A stretch of 19,236 bases of DNA from an uncultured Saprospiraceae bacterium. GTDB taxonomy: Bacteria > Bacteroidota > Bacteroidia > Chitinophagales > Saprospiraceae. This document shows, in pieces, positions 8,440 to 15,493 of the stretch. The notes under the pieces were generated by a model, which was not told where the DNA came from, ran no database searches, and saw nothing but the letters and a program-made list of their open reading frames with translations. Location of the stretch: NCBI GenBank assembly GCA_937969485.1, contig CALBVQ010000093.1, positions 1 to 19,236 of the forward strand, written 5' to 3'. Each line of letters starts with the position of its first letter. Positions within the stretch are counted from its first letter, which is position 1. The position numbers were made by a program, and so were the translations under genes.

Positions 8440-8991
8440 ATGGAAGATAAATTAAAATCATTTATCCGAGAGAATCGGCAAAGTTTCGATTCTGAGAAAG
8501 CACCTAAAAATGCTTGGTCGAAGGTAGAAGGGAATTTGGGCTCAAGCCCAAAGAAAGGGAGCATTAGCTTGAGAAATATGTGGTTAATATTGGTAGGTGT
8601 TGTAGTACTGTTCGCTGGTGTAGGCGTGGTAGGTTATAATTATATGTCTGACAATGAAACCCAAGATTTTCAGTATGCCGAAATTAAGGACGATGAATAC
8701 AAGCAGATGCAGCAACACTATAAACCACTGTTGCAATCTACGGAGCAGAAATTTGTAAATCAGGTAAATACCCCTACTGTAATGGAGGAGCTAAGTGATC
8801 TCGATGAAGGATTTAGCGAACTCCAGACCGACTATCTCAGTAATGACGCAGTTAACAAAGAGATGATGCTTCGGTTGATGAAAGAAAATTATGAATTAAG
8901 AATTAAAATCTTAGAAATGGCGATGAATAGAATTCAACAAGAAAACGCCGTTCCTACAACACTATCAAAAGAAAATAGCAATGAATACTAA
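8440..8991 (+). CDS. Putative membrane-bound anti-sigma factor
   Basis: A 183-residue one-pass membrane protein. The N-terminal cytoplasmic part (MEDKLKSFIRENRQSFDSEK, then NAWSKVEG) has the pattern usual in Bacteroidota proteins coded just after ECF sigma genes, where it would bind the sigma factor. The TM segment is at about 46-68 (NMWLILVGVVVLFAGVGVVG). The outer part is acidic and ends in a coiled-coil-like helix (about 138-172, EMMLRLMKENYELRIKILEM), which may sense the periplasm or dimerise. No zinc-binding HxxxCxxC motif is seen. It starts 5 bases after the sigma gene and overlaps the next gene by 11 bases, so the three are coupled. The anti-sigma role is inferred from position and layout. 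Confidence 0.7.
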   Translation: MEDKLKSFIRENRQSFDSEKAPKNAWSKVEGNLGSSPKKGSISLRNMWLILVGVVVLFAGVGVVGYNYMSDNETQDFQYAEIKDDEYKQMQQHYKPLLQSTEQKFVNQVNTPTVMEELSDLDEGFSELQTDYLSNDAVNKEMMLRLMKENYELRIKILEMAMNRIQQENAVPTTLSKENSNEY

Positions 8992-10081
8992 AATAAAATT
9001 ATTCACACTTCTTACGATTCTTACTTGTTTTATAACAGGGCAATCGTTCACGGATTACGATCTTGAAAAAACCTATTCGGAAGAATACGCGCTCAGTGCT
9101 GACGGGACACTAGACTTGTATAATAAGTACGGAGAAGTCAAAATAATGACGTGGGATCAGCAGCGGACTAAGATTGATGTAGTAGTAAAAGTGGACGCTC
9201 GAAACGATAAGAAAGCCCAGGAAATGATGGACCGTATTAATATCGAGTTTAATAGCAATGGCAATTATGTTTCAGCTAAAACGGTTTTTGATGAAGGTGA
9301 CTACAGTAACTATAAGACTAACTACAACACAAAATACGTAATCAACTATACAGTCTACATGCCTGCGAATGCGCACTTGAAAGTCTTTAATAAGTATGGA
9401 AATACTTCTGTAGAGGCACTTGAAAGAACCGTAGACGCTGAGATTAAGTATGGGAACATAAAGATGGATAATGTAGCAGGTGATGTGAAGTTAATGCTTG
9501 GGTATGGAAATGCAGATTTCAAGAGTATGCGTGATTTTAATGCTGAAGTAAAATACTCTAAAGTCCGTGCCGGTGATATTCAGAACATGAAAATGGAATC
9601 CAAGTATTCAGAGTTTTCGTTTGATAATGCTGCGAATGTGCAAATCCAGTCTAAGTATGATACCTACTATTTTACCAAGGTTAACAGCCTAGCAAATGAA
9701 GGGAAATATGACGACTTTCGAATTAAAGAATTGGGAGAAATGGATATCAGCTCGAAGTACACCAGCGTTGATATTGATATGGTCCTTAGAAAATTCTCCA
9801 TTAACCAGAAGTATGGTGGCGTGAAAATAGGAGAGATGGGAAGTGACATGGAAGAGGTGTATCTGGATGTGGAGTATACAAATGTGAAGATTCGAAGAGT
9901 AAATACAGGTTACACACTTGATATGGACGGAGAATACACAGACTATGATCTTCATGATGACTTTGAAGCAACGATGAAGTCAGACAAAGATGATAAAAAT
10001 ATAAGGCTGAAAGGACATTATGGAAATGGTGCGACGAAGATCAGAGCGAGTATGGAATACGGCGGATTAAGAATCGACTAA
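8981..10081 (+). CDS. Exported beta-solenoid protein with KY repeats, DUF4097/head-GIN-like
   Basis: A 366-residue exported protein. The signal peptide is residues 1-20 (IKLFTLLTILTCFITG). The early part (YNKYGEVKIMTWDQQRTKIDVVV, 47-69) resembles the start of DUF4097/adhesin 'head GIN' domains common after ECF sigma/anti-sigma pairs. From residue 139 a short motif, (x)K-Y-(G/S/D/T) followed three residues on by an alternating hydrophobic strand, recurs with Tyr at 139, 157, 175, 192, 209, 226, 243, 260 and 278. That is every 17-18 residues, which suits one turn of a beta-solenoid. Less regular copies follow at 299, 319, 347 and 360. No transmembrane anchor or sorting signal is seen at the C-terminus. 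Probable role: a periplasmic or surface protein under sigma-factor control. The function is otherwise unknown. Confidence 0.8.
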   Translation: MNTKIKLFTLLTILTCFITGQSFTDYDLEKTYSEEYALSADGTLDLYNKYGEVKIMTWDQQRTKIDVVVKVDARNDKKAQEMMDRINIEFNSNGNYVSAKTVFDEGDYSNYKTNYNTKYVINYTVYMPANAHLKVFNKYGNTSVEALERTVDAEIKYGNIKMDNVAGDVKLMLGYGNADFKSMRDFNAEVKYSKVRAGDIQNMKMESKYSEFSFDNAANVQIQSKYDTYYFTKVNSLANEGKYDDFRIKELGEMDISSKYTSVDIDMVLRKFSINQKYGGVKIGEMGSDMEEVYLDVEYTNVKIRRVNTGYTLDMDGEYTDYDLHDDFEATMKSDKDDKNIRLKGHYGNGATKIRASMEYGGLRID

Positions 10082-10110
10082 AAAGATAACTGAGTGTTTT
10101 ATCAAAATTG

Positions 10111-10145
10111 AAGGAATAGGGCTGACGGGCTTTATTCCTTTTTTA
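10111..10145 (+). terminator. Rho-independent terminator after the sigma-factor operon
   Basis: The inverted repeat AAGGAATA (10111-10118) and TATTCCTT (10133-10140) runs into a T-run (10139-10144), 30 bases after the stop codon of the solenoid gene. This is the expected end of the rightward operon. Confidence 0.75.
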
Positions 10146-10166
10146 TGGGCTAATAATTCTAACCCT

Positions 10167-10386
10167 TCACGTTTGGCAAGCTTTTACTTTTAGAGATTCT
10201 TTGAACTTGAAATATGCTTTAAGAAGTCTATTACGAGCTGAAACTGCTTCGATAATGGGAATGTGTAGTTCATTTGATGTCAGAAAGTTCAGGAGGTAAT
10301 AAATTTTCTAATGCATAATTCGGTTTGAAAAAGAATTGGCTCTTCCTTTGATCTCTCAGGGAGCATGTTCGAGGTTTATATTGGCT
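10167..10386 (-). pseudogene. Frameshifted C-terminal gene remnant, copy 1
   Basis: On the minus strand, 10386-10270 encodes about 38 residues of protein-like sequence ending FFFKPNYALENLLPPELSDI-K, then TGA. If one T in AAATGAACTA is treated as an insertion, the frame continues as E, then LHIPIIEAVSARNRLLKAYF, KFKESLKVKACQT and a TGA at 10167-10169. The last 30 residues recur almost base for base at 15231-15319, which supports a once-coding origin. No start codon or upstream domain is found, so this is a fragment. I do not recognise the protein family. Confidence 0.4.
10183..10271. repeat. 89-bp direct repeat, left copy
   Basis: 88 of 89 bases are identical, in the same orientation, to 15231-15319. 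The only difference is T at 10245 against G at 15293. On the minus strand that is GCA against GCC, both Ala, so it is silent in the remnant's reading frame. The copies lie 5,048 bases apart and bracket the two-component operon and the GATase-like gene. Confidence 0.95.
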
Positions 10387-10546
10387 TTACAGAAAAAAGA
10401 ATAAAGGAAAACGCTGCAATCCGACTTCGTAATGTTGATAGGCGTTGGCACAGTGAAAAGTATGATAAGATGATTTTTGTTTTGTGCATGGCGTGCCACA
10501 AAATACGGAATCTACTTACTTATTCTCACTCTATCTCTTCTCTGTT
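10272..10546. other. Intergenic stretch downstream of the response regulator
   Basis: 275 bases between the left direct repeat and the response regulator stop codon. The left half overlaps the gene remnant. The rest (10387-10546) has no gene that I can support and no clear terminator for the leftward operon. Confidence 0.5.
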
Positions 10547-11188
10547 TCAAATTTTCACAATCCCATTTTTTATTGCGTAAATAGCAAGACCAATTCTATT
10601 TTTTACATTAAATTTCTTAAATAGATTTTCTCTATAACCGTCTATCGTTTTTGGGCTCAAATACATTTTCGTGGCAATTTCTTTGTACGTGAGATCAGTA
10701 CAGCAGAATTGTAGAAACGAAAGTTCCCTATCAGAAAGAATACTCTGGATGTTTTCAACGTCGCTTAATTCTTGAATTAGTAAATTACTAGTCATGTCTG
10801 TATGAAAGAACTTACCATTCAGAACGGTGCTGATTGCATTTTTAAATACTAGTGGTTCGATGTCCTTCAAGATGTAGCCCTTTGCACCATTCTTAAGCAT
10901 CTCAATAATAGTTCGTTCATCATCATCCATCGATAAGACTAAAACAGGAATATTTGCATGATTTAGCTTTAACCATTTGATAGTCTCTTTGCCATCCATT
11001 ATTGGCATCTTAACATCAAGTAGGACAAGCTCAGGCGCAGGATAATCTGAAGAAAGATACTTTACGAGTTCTGTGCCGTTGGATAATTGTGCAATCACTG
11101 TGTACTCTCCAAAGCTCTCTACTAACTTTTTCAAAGAATTTGAAATAAGCAAGTGGTCATCGACGATTATGATTTCCTTCTTTTGCAT
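10547..11188 (-). CDS. NarL/LuxR-type response regulator
   Basis: A 213-residue two-domain regulator. The receiver domain is about 5-120: acidic pair Asp10-Asp11 in IIIVDDH, phospho-acceptor Asp58 in LVLLDVKMPIMDG, Ser86 in VLVLSMDDD, and Lys108 in GYILKD. All the residues needed for phosphorylation are present. The C-terminal LuxR helix-turn-helix domain is about 150-212 (LSDRELSFLQFCCTDLTYKEIA, then YLSPKTIDGYRENLFKKF), which binds DNA. It lies 8 bases after the histidine kinase, its obvious partner, and is last in a four-gene leftward operon. The target is not shown by the sequence; the divergent gene at 13352 is a candidate by position only. Confidence 0.95.
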   Translation of the reverse strand: MQKKEIIIVDDHLLISNSLKKLVESFGEYTVIAQLSNGTELVKYLSSDYPAPELVLLDVKMPIMDGKETIKWLKLNHANIPVLVLSMDDDERTIIEMLKNGAKGYILKDIEPLVFKNAISTVLNGKFFHTDMTSNLLIQELSDVENIQSILSDRELSFLQFCCTDLTYKEIATKMYLSPKTIDGYRENLFKKFNVKNRIGLAIYAIKNGIVKI

Positions 11189-11196
11189 TTACATTG

Positions 11197-11979
11197 TTAT
11201 CCTATACTAATGGTCATTTCTGTTCCTACACCAAGCACGGAATGAAATGTTATATCTGCTCCTATTAATGTAGCTCTTTTTTCAAGATTTATCAAGCCAG
11301 TACCACGGATTTCATCATGTAAGCTAAATCCTTTACCGTTGTCTGCTACAATAATTGAATATTGATCATCCATTTCAGTAATTTCAATCCTTAGAATACT
11401 AGCCTCTGCGTGTTTAAGCGAGTTATTAATGAATTCTTGAATCATCCTAAAAATAATGACTTCGTTCTTTTGTTCAATCTCTACTTTTTCTGGATGTTTA
11501 AATTCAACTTGTATAAGTCCAAGTCTCTCTAATCTATCGCGCTCAACATCGATCATCGCGATTAATCCCAAAGATTGAATAACGTCGGTATTCAAGGTTT
11601 TTGACAAGGATCTCACTTCGACTATACTTTTTTTTACAAGGGCTGTTATCTCAGCTAATTCGTCTTTGTTAACACGTTCGTGCTGCATGAGCATTCCTAG
11701 CTCCATGGAAGCTATCGATAATAGTTGACCGATGTTATCATGTAATTCCCAGCCAACGTTCTTAAGGTTTTGCTCTGTAATTTCGGCTTCCGCCAAAAGT
11801 AATTGTTCTTGAAATTGAAGCTTATCTCGTTCTTTTTCAAGTGAGAATTGCATCTTTTTTCTTTCTAGATAACTTACCAGTCCTATGAAAAACGTCACTA
11901 GAAAGAAGAAAGCTATACTTACTAATACAATGAGTAGTTGTATTCCTTTTTGCTCCATAAAAAACCAGTTGTAAAACAA
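11197..11979 (-). CDS. Small sensor histidine kinase, HisKA_3 type
   Basis: A 260-residue kinase. One TM segment lies near the N-terminus (about 13-36), then a coiled-coil linker (about 38-72). The HisKA_3 dimerisation helix has the phospho-acceptor His80 in GWELHDNIGQLLSIASMELG. The HATPase domain has the N box EFINNSLKHAEA, the G1 box ADNGKGFSL and the G2 box GTGLINLEKRATLIGA. All catalytic motifs are present, but there is no periplasmic or PAS sensing domain, so input probably comes from a partner, most likely the seven-TM protein whose gene overlaps it. The start at 11979 gives a 58-base overlap with that gene; Met8 at 11958 is an equally possible start with 37 bases of overlap. One copy of the 14-mer lies inside this gene (11785-11798, coding for Leu-Ala-Glu-Ala). 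Confidence 0.93.
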   Translation of the reverse strand: MFYNWFFMEQKGIQLLIVLVSIAFFFLVTFFIGLVSYLERKKMQFSLEKERDKLQFQEQLLLAEAEITEQNLKNVGWELHDNIGQLLSIASMELGMLMQHERVNKDELAEITALVKKSIVEVRSLSKTLNTDVIQSLGLIAMIDVERDRLERLGLIQVEFKHPEKVEIEQKNEVIIFRMIQEFINNSLKHAEASILRIEITEMDDQYSIIVADNGKGFSLHDEIRGTGLINLEKRATLIGADITFHSVLGVGTEMTISIG

Positions 11980-12581
11980 AGATACATTAACATTCCGCTC
12001 AAGCCTAGAATGGAAAGTAAACTATCACTCTCATTAATTTCTTCAAGTTGATTACTTAATACAGTGATAGGTAAACTGCATAAATGATATACCAATAAAC
12101 CAATACAGATCCAAGTAAATAACATCTTATACAAATGCAGTATTTTCTCAGTCCGAGCTATGTAATAGAAATAAAAACAGCAATACAAACTGAGTAAGAT
12201 ACTTGAACAGCCAAATGCCAAGTTCAAAAATTTACTGTAGGGGTCCCCTACATATGCTATATTAGCGATAAGGCTAGTAAAGAAGATTGTCAGAGAAGTA
12301 AATACCACCTTTCTGAAAAAAGGAATTTTTAGCTCTTTGTAAAATATATAGCTAAAAACAAAGAATTCAATTATCGATAGAATGTTATATAAAATGATAT
12401 TACTATTGAGAATTGATGCAAAATAAGTTGAGAATATTTCAATAAAACATACAAGCCATAGATAGTAAATCACAAATCTTAAATAAGACTCCTTATATTT
12501 ATTAAAGCAGATCGTCCCAATAATTGCGCAAATCAGTTCTAGATAAACAATACTGTCCAGTAGGAATTCTAAGACATTCAT
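11922..12581 (-). CDS. Seven-TM membrane protein, probable sensor partner of the kinase
   Basis: A 219-residue, very hydrophobic protein with seven likely membrane segments at about 8-25, 34-54, 62-80, 92-110, 118-140, 152-172 and 188-209. Loops are short and there is no soluble domain. I do not recognise a named family. It starts 12 bases after the 188-residue gene and its 3' end overlaps the histidine kinase gene, which implies translational coupling. Together with the lack of a sensing domain in the kinase, this suggests that it detects a membrane-related or small-molecule signal for that kinase. The role is inference from context; the gene itself is secure. Confidence 0.8.
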   Translation of the reverse strand: MNVLEFLLDSIVYLELICAIIGTICFNKYKESYLRFVIYYLWLVCFIEIFSTYFASILNSNIILYNILSIIEFFVFSYIFYKELKIPFFRKVVFTSLTIFFTSLIANIAYVGDPYSKFLNLAFGCSSILLSLYCCFYFYYIARTEKILHLYKMLFTWICIGLLVYHLCSLPITVLSNQLEEINESDSLLSILGLSGMLMYLCFTTGFLWSKKEYNYSLY

Positions 12582-12593
12582 AATTTTAATTGT

Positions 12594-13160
12594 TTACCAA
12601 GTGTGGCCTCTAGGTGGTGACATATTAACTCTGTTTAGCGCAACATACTCATTCGGGGAATCGGCTCCATCACGAGTTGCAACTGGATTTGCCTTTAAAC
12701 TTTTAAGTGTTACTAATTTACCTTTGGAAGCGATAGGATCAAAAGGTATGAATTCACCATCAATTTCACATGTTGGATAAAGTAAGAAGGATAGATCATA
12801 ACGTTGGTTATCTAACGTATTACCATTTTGCTGTAGAACTTGCTCTTCATATCTAGTAAAATAAAATTCTATACCAGCTACTTTTTTCTCAGCAGTTCTA
12901 GATTCTTCTTCCAGCATTTGTAAATAGGGCAGTAAGATGTTCAAGGGAATATGACCGCTTATGATTGCATCATTAGATCCATCTGTTTGCTTGTTCATAA
13001 TATTTGCAATTGCTTCACTATTCGAAATAAGATGTCTAGATAAATCTACAGTTGGTCCTGAACTTGATTGCTGGCATAAATAGTAGGCGATAATTCCGCC
13101 TACAAGGGCACCTGTTGCCAACAGGATGAGCCCTTCTGTGATTGTAATTGTTTCGTACAT
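12594..13160 (-). CDS. One-TM protein of unknown function, first gene of the two-component operon
   Basis: A 188-residue protein that I do not recognise. A TM segment with glycine repeats (about 8-28, GLILLATGALVGGIIAYYL) is followed by a soluble domain of about 155 residues containing HIPLNILLPYLQMLEEESRT, a segment around YFTRYEEQVLQQNG, and YDLSFLLYPTCEIDGEFIPFDP. The short tail reads NRVNMSPPRGHTW. There are no enzymatic motifs. Topology with a short N-terminus and a large C-terminal domain fits a membrane-anchored accessory or sensing subunit. It is the first gene of the leftward operon, 12 bases before the seven-TM gene, and is divergent from the GATase-like gene. Confidence 0.7.
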   Translation of the reverse strand: MYETITITEGLILLATGALVGGIIAYYLCQQSSSGPTVDLSRHLISNSEAIANIMNKQTDGSNDAIISGHIPLNILLPYLQMLEEESRTAEKKVAGIEFYFTRYEEQVLQQNGNTLDNQRYDLSFLLYPTCEIDGEFIPFDPIASKGKLVTLKSLKANPVATRDGADSPNEYVALNRVNMSPPRGHTW

Positions 13161-13308
13161 AATGGAGTATTTAATTTTAATCTAAGTTAAGGATAAATAA
13201 TAGGACTTAATGTTTTTTTGATGAAAGGGGGGATTAATCTAAAAGATAGGGGAAAAAGCCCCTTCTGTAAAGGGTGAGAATATTCTTACTCAAGGCTTTA
13301 CTTGTTTC

Positions 13309-13316
13309 TAGATTTG
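13309..13316 (+). promoter_or_regulatory. Possible -7 promoter element for the GATase-like gene
   Basis: TAGATTTG is a full match to the TAnnTTTG element and lies 35 bases before the ATG at 13352. No good -33 TTG is seen. If used, it would exclude the upstream GTG start at 13274, because that codon would not be in the transcript. Confidence 0.35.
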
Positions 13317-13351
13317 GCTATCCAAAAAATTATGTAACTAAACAATTTATT

Positions 13352-15076
13352 ATGAATGACAATACTAAGGCATTCTTAAGTCCTACAAGATTAGCTTATC
13401 CTACCTTGGAAAGGTTTTATCCTTGGAGAAGACCGTGCCCCCAAAAAATTCTAATGGTCACAGATGGCTATGTCGGATTATTTCTCAATGGTTCATTTAG
13501 CAATTACTACTTTGGCTTATCCGCAGTAATTGATACGTTGCTTGATCAAACAGATTATTTTGTCAATTTCAAGTTGACCTTGGCTCACAGACAAACGGAT
13601 ACTAACAAGCCAGCTGGACCGATTAGTAGTCCGGTATATCAGAGATATGGGCCAAATTTTGAAAATTTTCGATTTACAACAACAGCAAATGACGTTAAAA
13701 CAAACAAGACATTTGATATAAATGACTATGATCAAATTTGGTTGTTTGGGGTTCGAACCCTTGATCAATTTAGTTTGACAGATGATGAGTTAGAAATCTT
13801 GACAGACTGGATGGAAAAAGGAGGCGGACTATTTGCGACTGGAGATCATGCGGATCTTGGCGCAGGCCTTTGCTCGCGAGTTCCACGAGCTTCAAAAATG
13901 AGAATGTGGACAGATGTTCTAAATAGTCAAGGAAATATAGTAAAATCTCCACCTAACCCCACAGGTGTAAATAGACATGACACTCTCGTCAAAGGACATG
14001 ATAGCACGTATACTTTTGATGATGAGTCAGACGATATTCCTATGAAAATCTCTCCTAAGTTTTATTACAGTTGGTCATGGCATCCGTTCTTGCAAAGGAA
14101 GCACCCTCATCCAATCCTATGTGGTAAAGACGGAGTAATTGACGTGCTCCCAGATCACCCTCATGAAGGTGAAGTTATAGAATCAAATCAAGTGAAGATC
14201 AATGAGGTGTTGGTAAATGGCAAAGATGAATTTCCTAAATATCAAGGAAATAATTTCAGACCAGAAGTGATAGCGCATGCTCATGTTCAAGCCGATCATA
14301 CCAACAGTAATGATTCTAATAAGGGCGCAGCTAATGCGAAAACATTCGGAGCAATAGGTGCCTATGATGGTTATAAAACGAATGTAGGACGTGTGGTAGT
14401 AGATTCGACTTGGCATCATTGGTTTGATGTTAACCTTGTAGGAAGACCAGTAGGAAATTTAAATACAGCACCATTTAATAATTCCAATCCTAAAACTCAA
14501 GGCTTTAATGCAACACCAGCAGGTCAAGCAGAATATAAAAGAATTCAAAATTACTTTATTAATACAGGGCTGTGGCTTGCACCAAAATCGGATAGAAAAT
14601 GTATGCTTAAAGGCCTTACGTGGTACTATGTGTTTAGGTATCCAGCGGTAGAAAGGTTAAAACCTAGTCTTTCAATTTTGGAACTAGGAGTTACTGCAAG
14701 AGATGCATTGGGAAGAGTGGCAGGTCAATGTAATTTAAGATCTTGGATTTTTGAAATATTGCCAATCGAGTTCAATCGACTTTTTGAACGCTTGAATCAG
14801 AAGCTTCCAGAGGATTGTTTGTCATGTCCACCAGAAGATTTATTAGAAATCTATGTTCTCGGTCATCTGACTAGAAACTTTCTAGAACTATCGTATAAGT
14901 TGAAGGACTTTACACCTGAAGACAAAAAAGCGTCAGCGATTCTAGATGAAGAGCTAGATAGTCTTTTTGAAAAAGGAGTTCAAGAAGGAGTTCAGAGTAT
15001 GTTAAAAGATTTTGACAAGAACATTACTTCCTCACGAAGAGAGCTAAGGAAATTAATGAAAGTCGATTTCAAATAG
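13352..15076 (+). CDS. GATase/ThuA-like protein of unknown function
   Basis: 574 residues from ATG at 13352, or 600 from GTG at 13274. I prefer the ATG because of the codon and a promoter-like element between the two starts. Numbering here is from the GTG. The N-terminal half looks like a class I glutamine-amidotransferase-like (ThuA-type) fold: QKILMVTDG (57-65), DYDQIWLFGVRTLDQF (151-166), then LTDWMEKGGGLFATGDHADLG (176-196) and GLCSRVPRASKMRMW. Histidine-rich stretches follow: WHPF, KHPHPILCG (276-284), PDHPHEGEV (293-301), IAHAHV (333-338) and GRVVVDSTWHHWFDVNLVG (372-390), possibly binding a metal. The nucleophile cysteine of true amidotransferases is not evident. Residues 460-600 appear helical. 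There is no signal peptide. It resembles hypothetical proteins I recall from soil bacteria, but no function is known to me. Confidence 0.8.
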   Translation: MNDNTKAFLSPTRLAYPTLERFYPWRRPCPQKILMVTDGYVGLFLNGSFSNYYFGLSAVIDTLLDQTDYFVNFKLTLAHRQTDTNKPAGPISSPVYQRYGPNFENFRFTTTANDVKTNKTFDINDYDQIWLFGVRTLDQFSLTDDELEILTDWMEKGGGLFATGDHADLGAGLCSRVPRASKMRMWTDVLNSQGNIVKSPPNPTGVNRHDTLVKGHDSTYTFDDESDDIPMKISPKFYYSWSWHPFLQRKHPHPILCGKDGVIDVLPDHPHEGEVIESNQVKINEVLVNGKDEFPKYQGNNFRPEVIAHAHVQADHTNSNDSNKGAANAKTFGAIGAYDGYKTNVGRVVVDSTWHHWFDVNLVGRPVGNLNTAPFNNSNPKTQGFNATPAGQAEYKRIQNYFINTGLWLAPKSDRKCMLKGLTWYYVFRYPAVERLKPSLSILELGVTARDALGRVAGQCNLRSWIFEILPIEFNRLFERLNQKLPEDCLSCPPEDLLEIYVLGHLTRNFLELSYKLKDFTPEDKKASAILDEELDSLFEKGVQEGVQSMLKDFDKNITSSRRELRKLMKVDFK

Positions 15077-15171
15077 AATTGGTACAAGTTTAATTTAAGT
15101 GAGTTATTATTGCTTATGAAGGCCAGGAAACCAATTGAATGAGTACCCTTCTGCCAAGTAAGTAATCCTAT

Positions 15172-15211
15172 AAGAATGCCTAGAAGATTTTCTGGGCATT
15201 CTTTGTTAATT
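15172..15211 (+). terminator. Terminator-like hairpin after the GATase-like gene
   Basis: AAGAATGCC (15172-15180) pairs with GGCATTCTT (15195-15203). An inner AGAA-GATT-TTCT extends the stem, and a T-rich tail (TTTGTTAATTTTA) follows. It lies 96 bases after the stop codon, a plausible end of the gene's transcript. Confidence 0.7.
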
Positions 15212-15322
15212 TTACTGGTCGACACAGCCCTTTACTTTTAGAGATTCTTTGAACTTGAAATATGCTTTAAGAAGTCTATTACGAGCTGAAACGGCTTCGA
15301 TAATGGGAATGTGTAGTTCTTT
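15212..15322 (-). pseudogene. C-terminal gene remnant, copy 2
   Basis: On the minus strand, a frame bounded by an upstream TAA (15323-15325) and a TAA at 15212-15214 encodes K, E, LHIPIIEAVSARNRLLKAYF, then KFKESLKVKGCVDQ. The middle 30 residues are identical to those of the left remnant, while the tails differ (GCVDQ here, ACQT there). There is no start codon. It is a broken fragment of an unrecognised protein. Confidence 0.4.
15231..15319. repeat. 89-bp direct repeat, right copy
   Basis: The right-hand copy of the repeat at 10183-10271, same orientation, one base different (15293). Identity stops abruptly at both ends: T/C just before (10182/15230) and A/T just after (10272/15320). Confidence 0.95.
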
Positions 15323-15367
15323 TTATGCTCACCGTGATGGTGACCGCGCCTGCGCTTCAAAAGAACT
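15315..15367. repeat. Compound hairpin at the edge of the right direct repeat
   Basis: AGTTCTTTT (15315-15323) and AAAAGAACT (15359-15367) form a perfect 9-bp stem. It encloses a GC-rich segment with two smaller hairpins, TCACC-GTGAT-GGTGA and GCGC-CT-GCGC. The first arm overlaps the last bases of the direct repeat. The GC-rich core is unlike the AT-rich surroundings and looks inserted. The rest of the gap to 15493 holds no feature I can support. Confidence 0.55.
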
Positions 15368-15493
15368 GTTGAGCTCCCATTCTTTTGTATTTTAACCCAA
15401 TTTATTAATTGGAACTATAGGAAACGTTTCAGCATATGGCTGAGCCGTCGCTGAAAAAAGAGCAATATTAATTGCTGATTACAAATTTTTGAA

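Noticed and set aside
10365..10580. A 71-codon rightward open frame
   Set aside because: It overlaps the end of the response regulator gene, has no promoter-like or family-like features, and its composition looks random.
13749..13760. GGGTTCGAACCC, which looks like a tRNA T-arm
   Set aside because: It lies inside the GATase-like gene, coding through FGVRTL, and no acceptor, D or anticodon arms can be built around it.
14992..15225. A 77-codon leftward open frame at the end of the GATase-like gene
   Set aside because: It runs antisense through coding sequence and the terminator hairpin, with no protein-like features.
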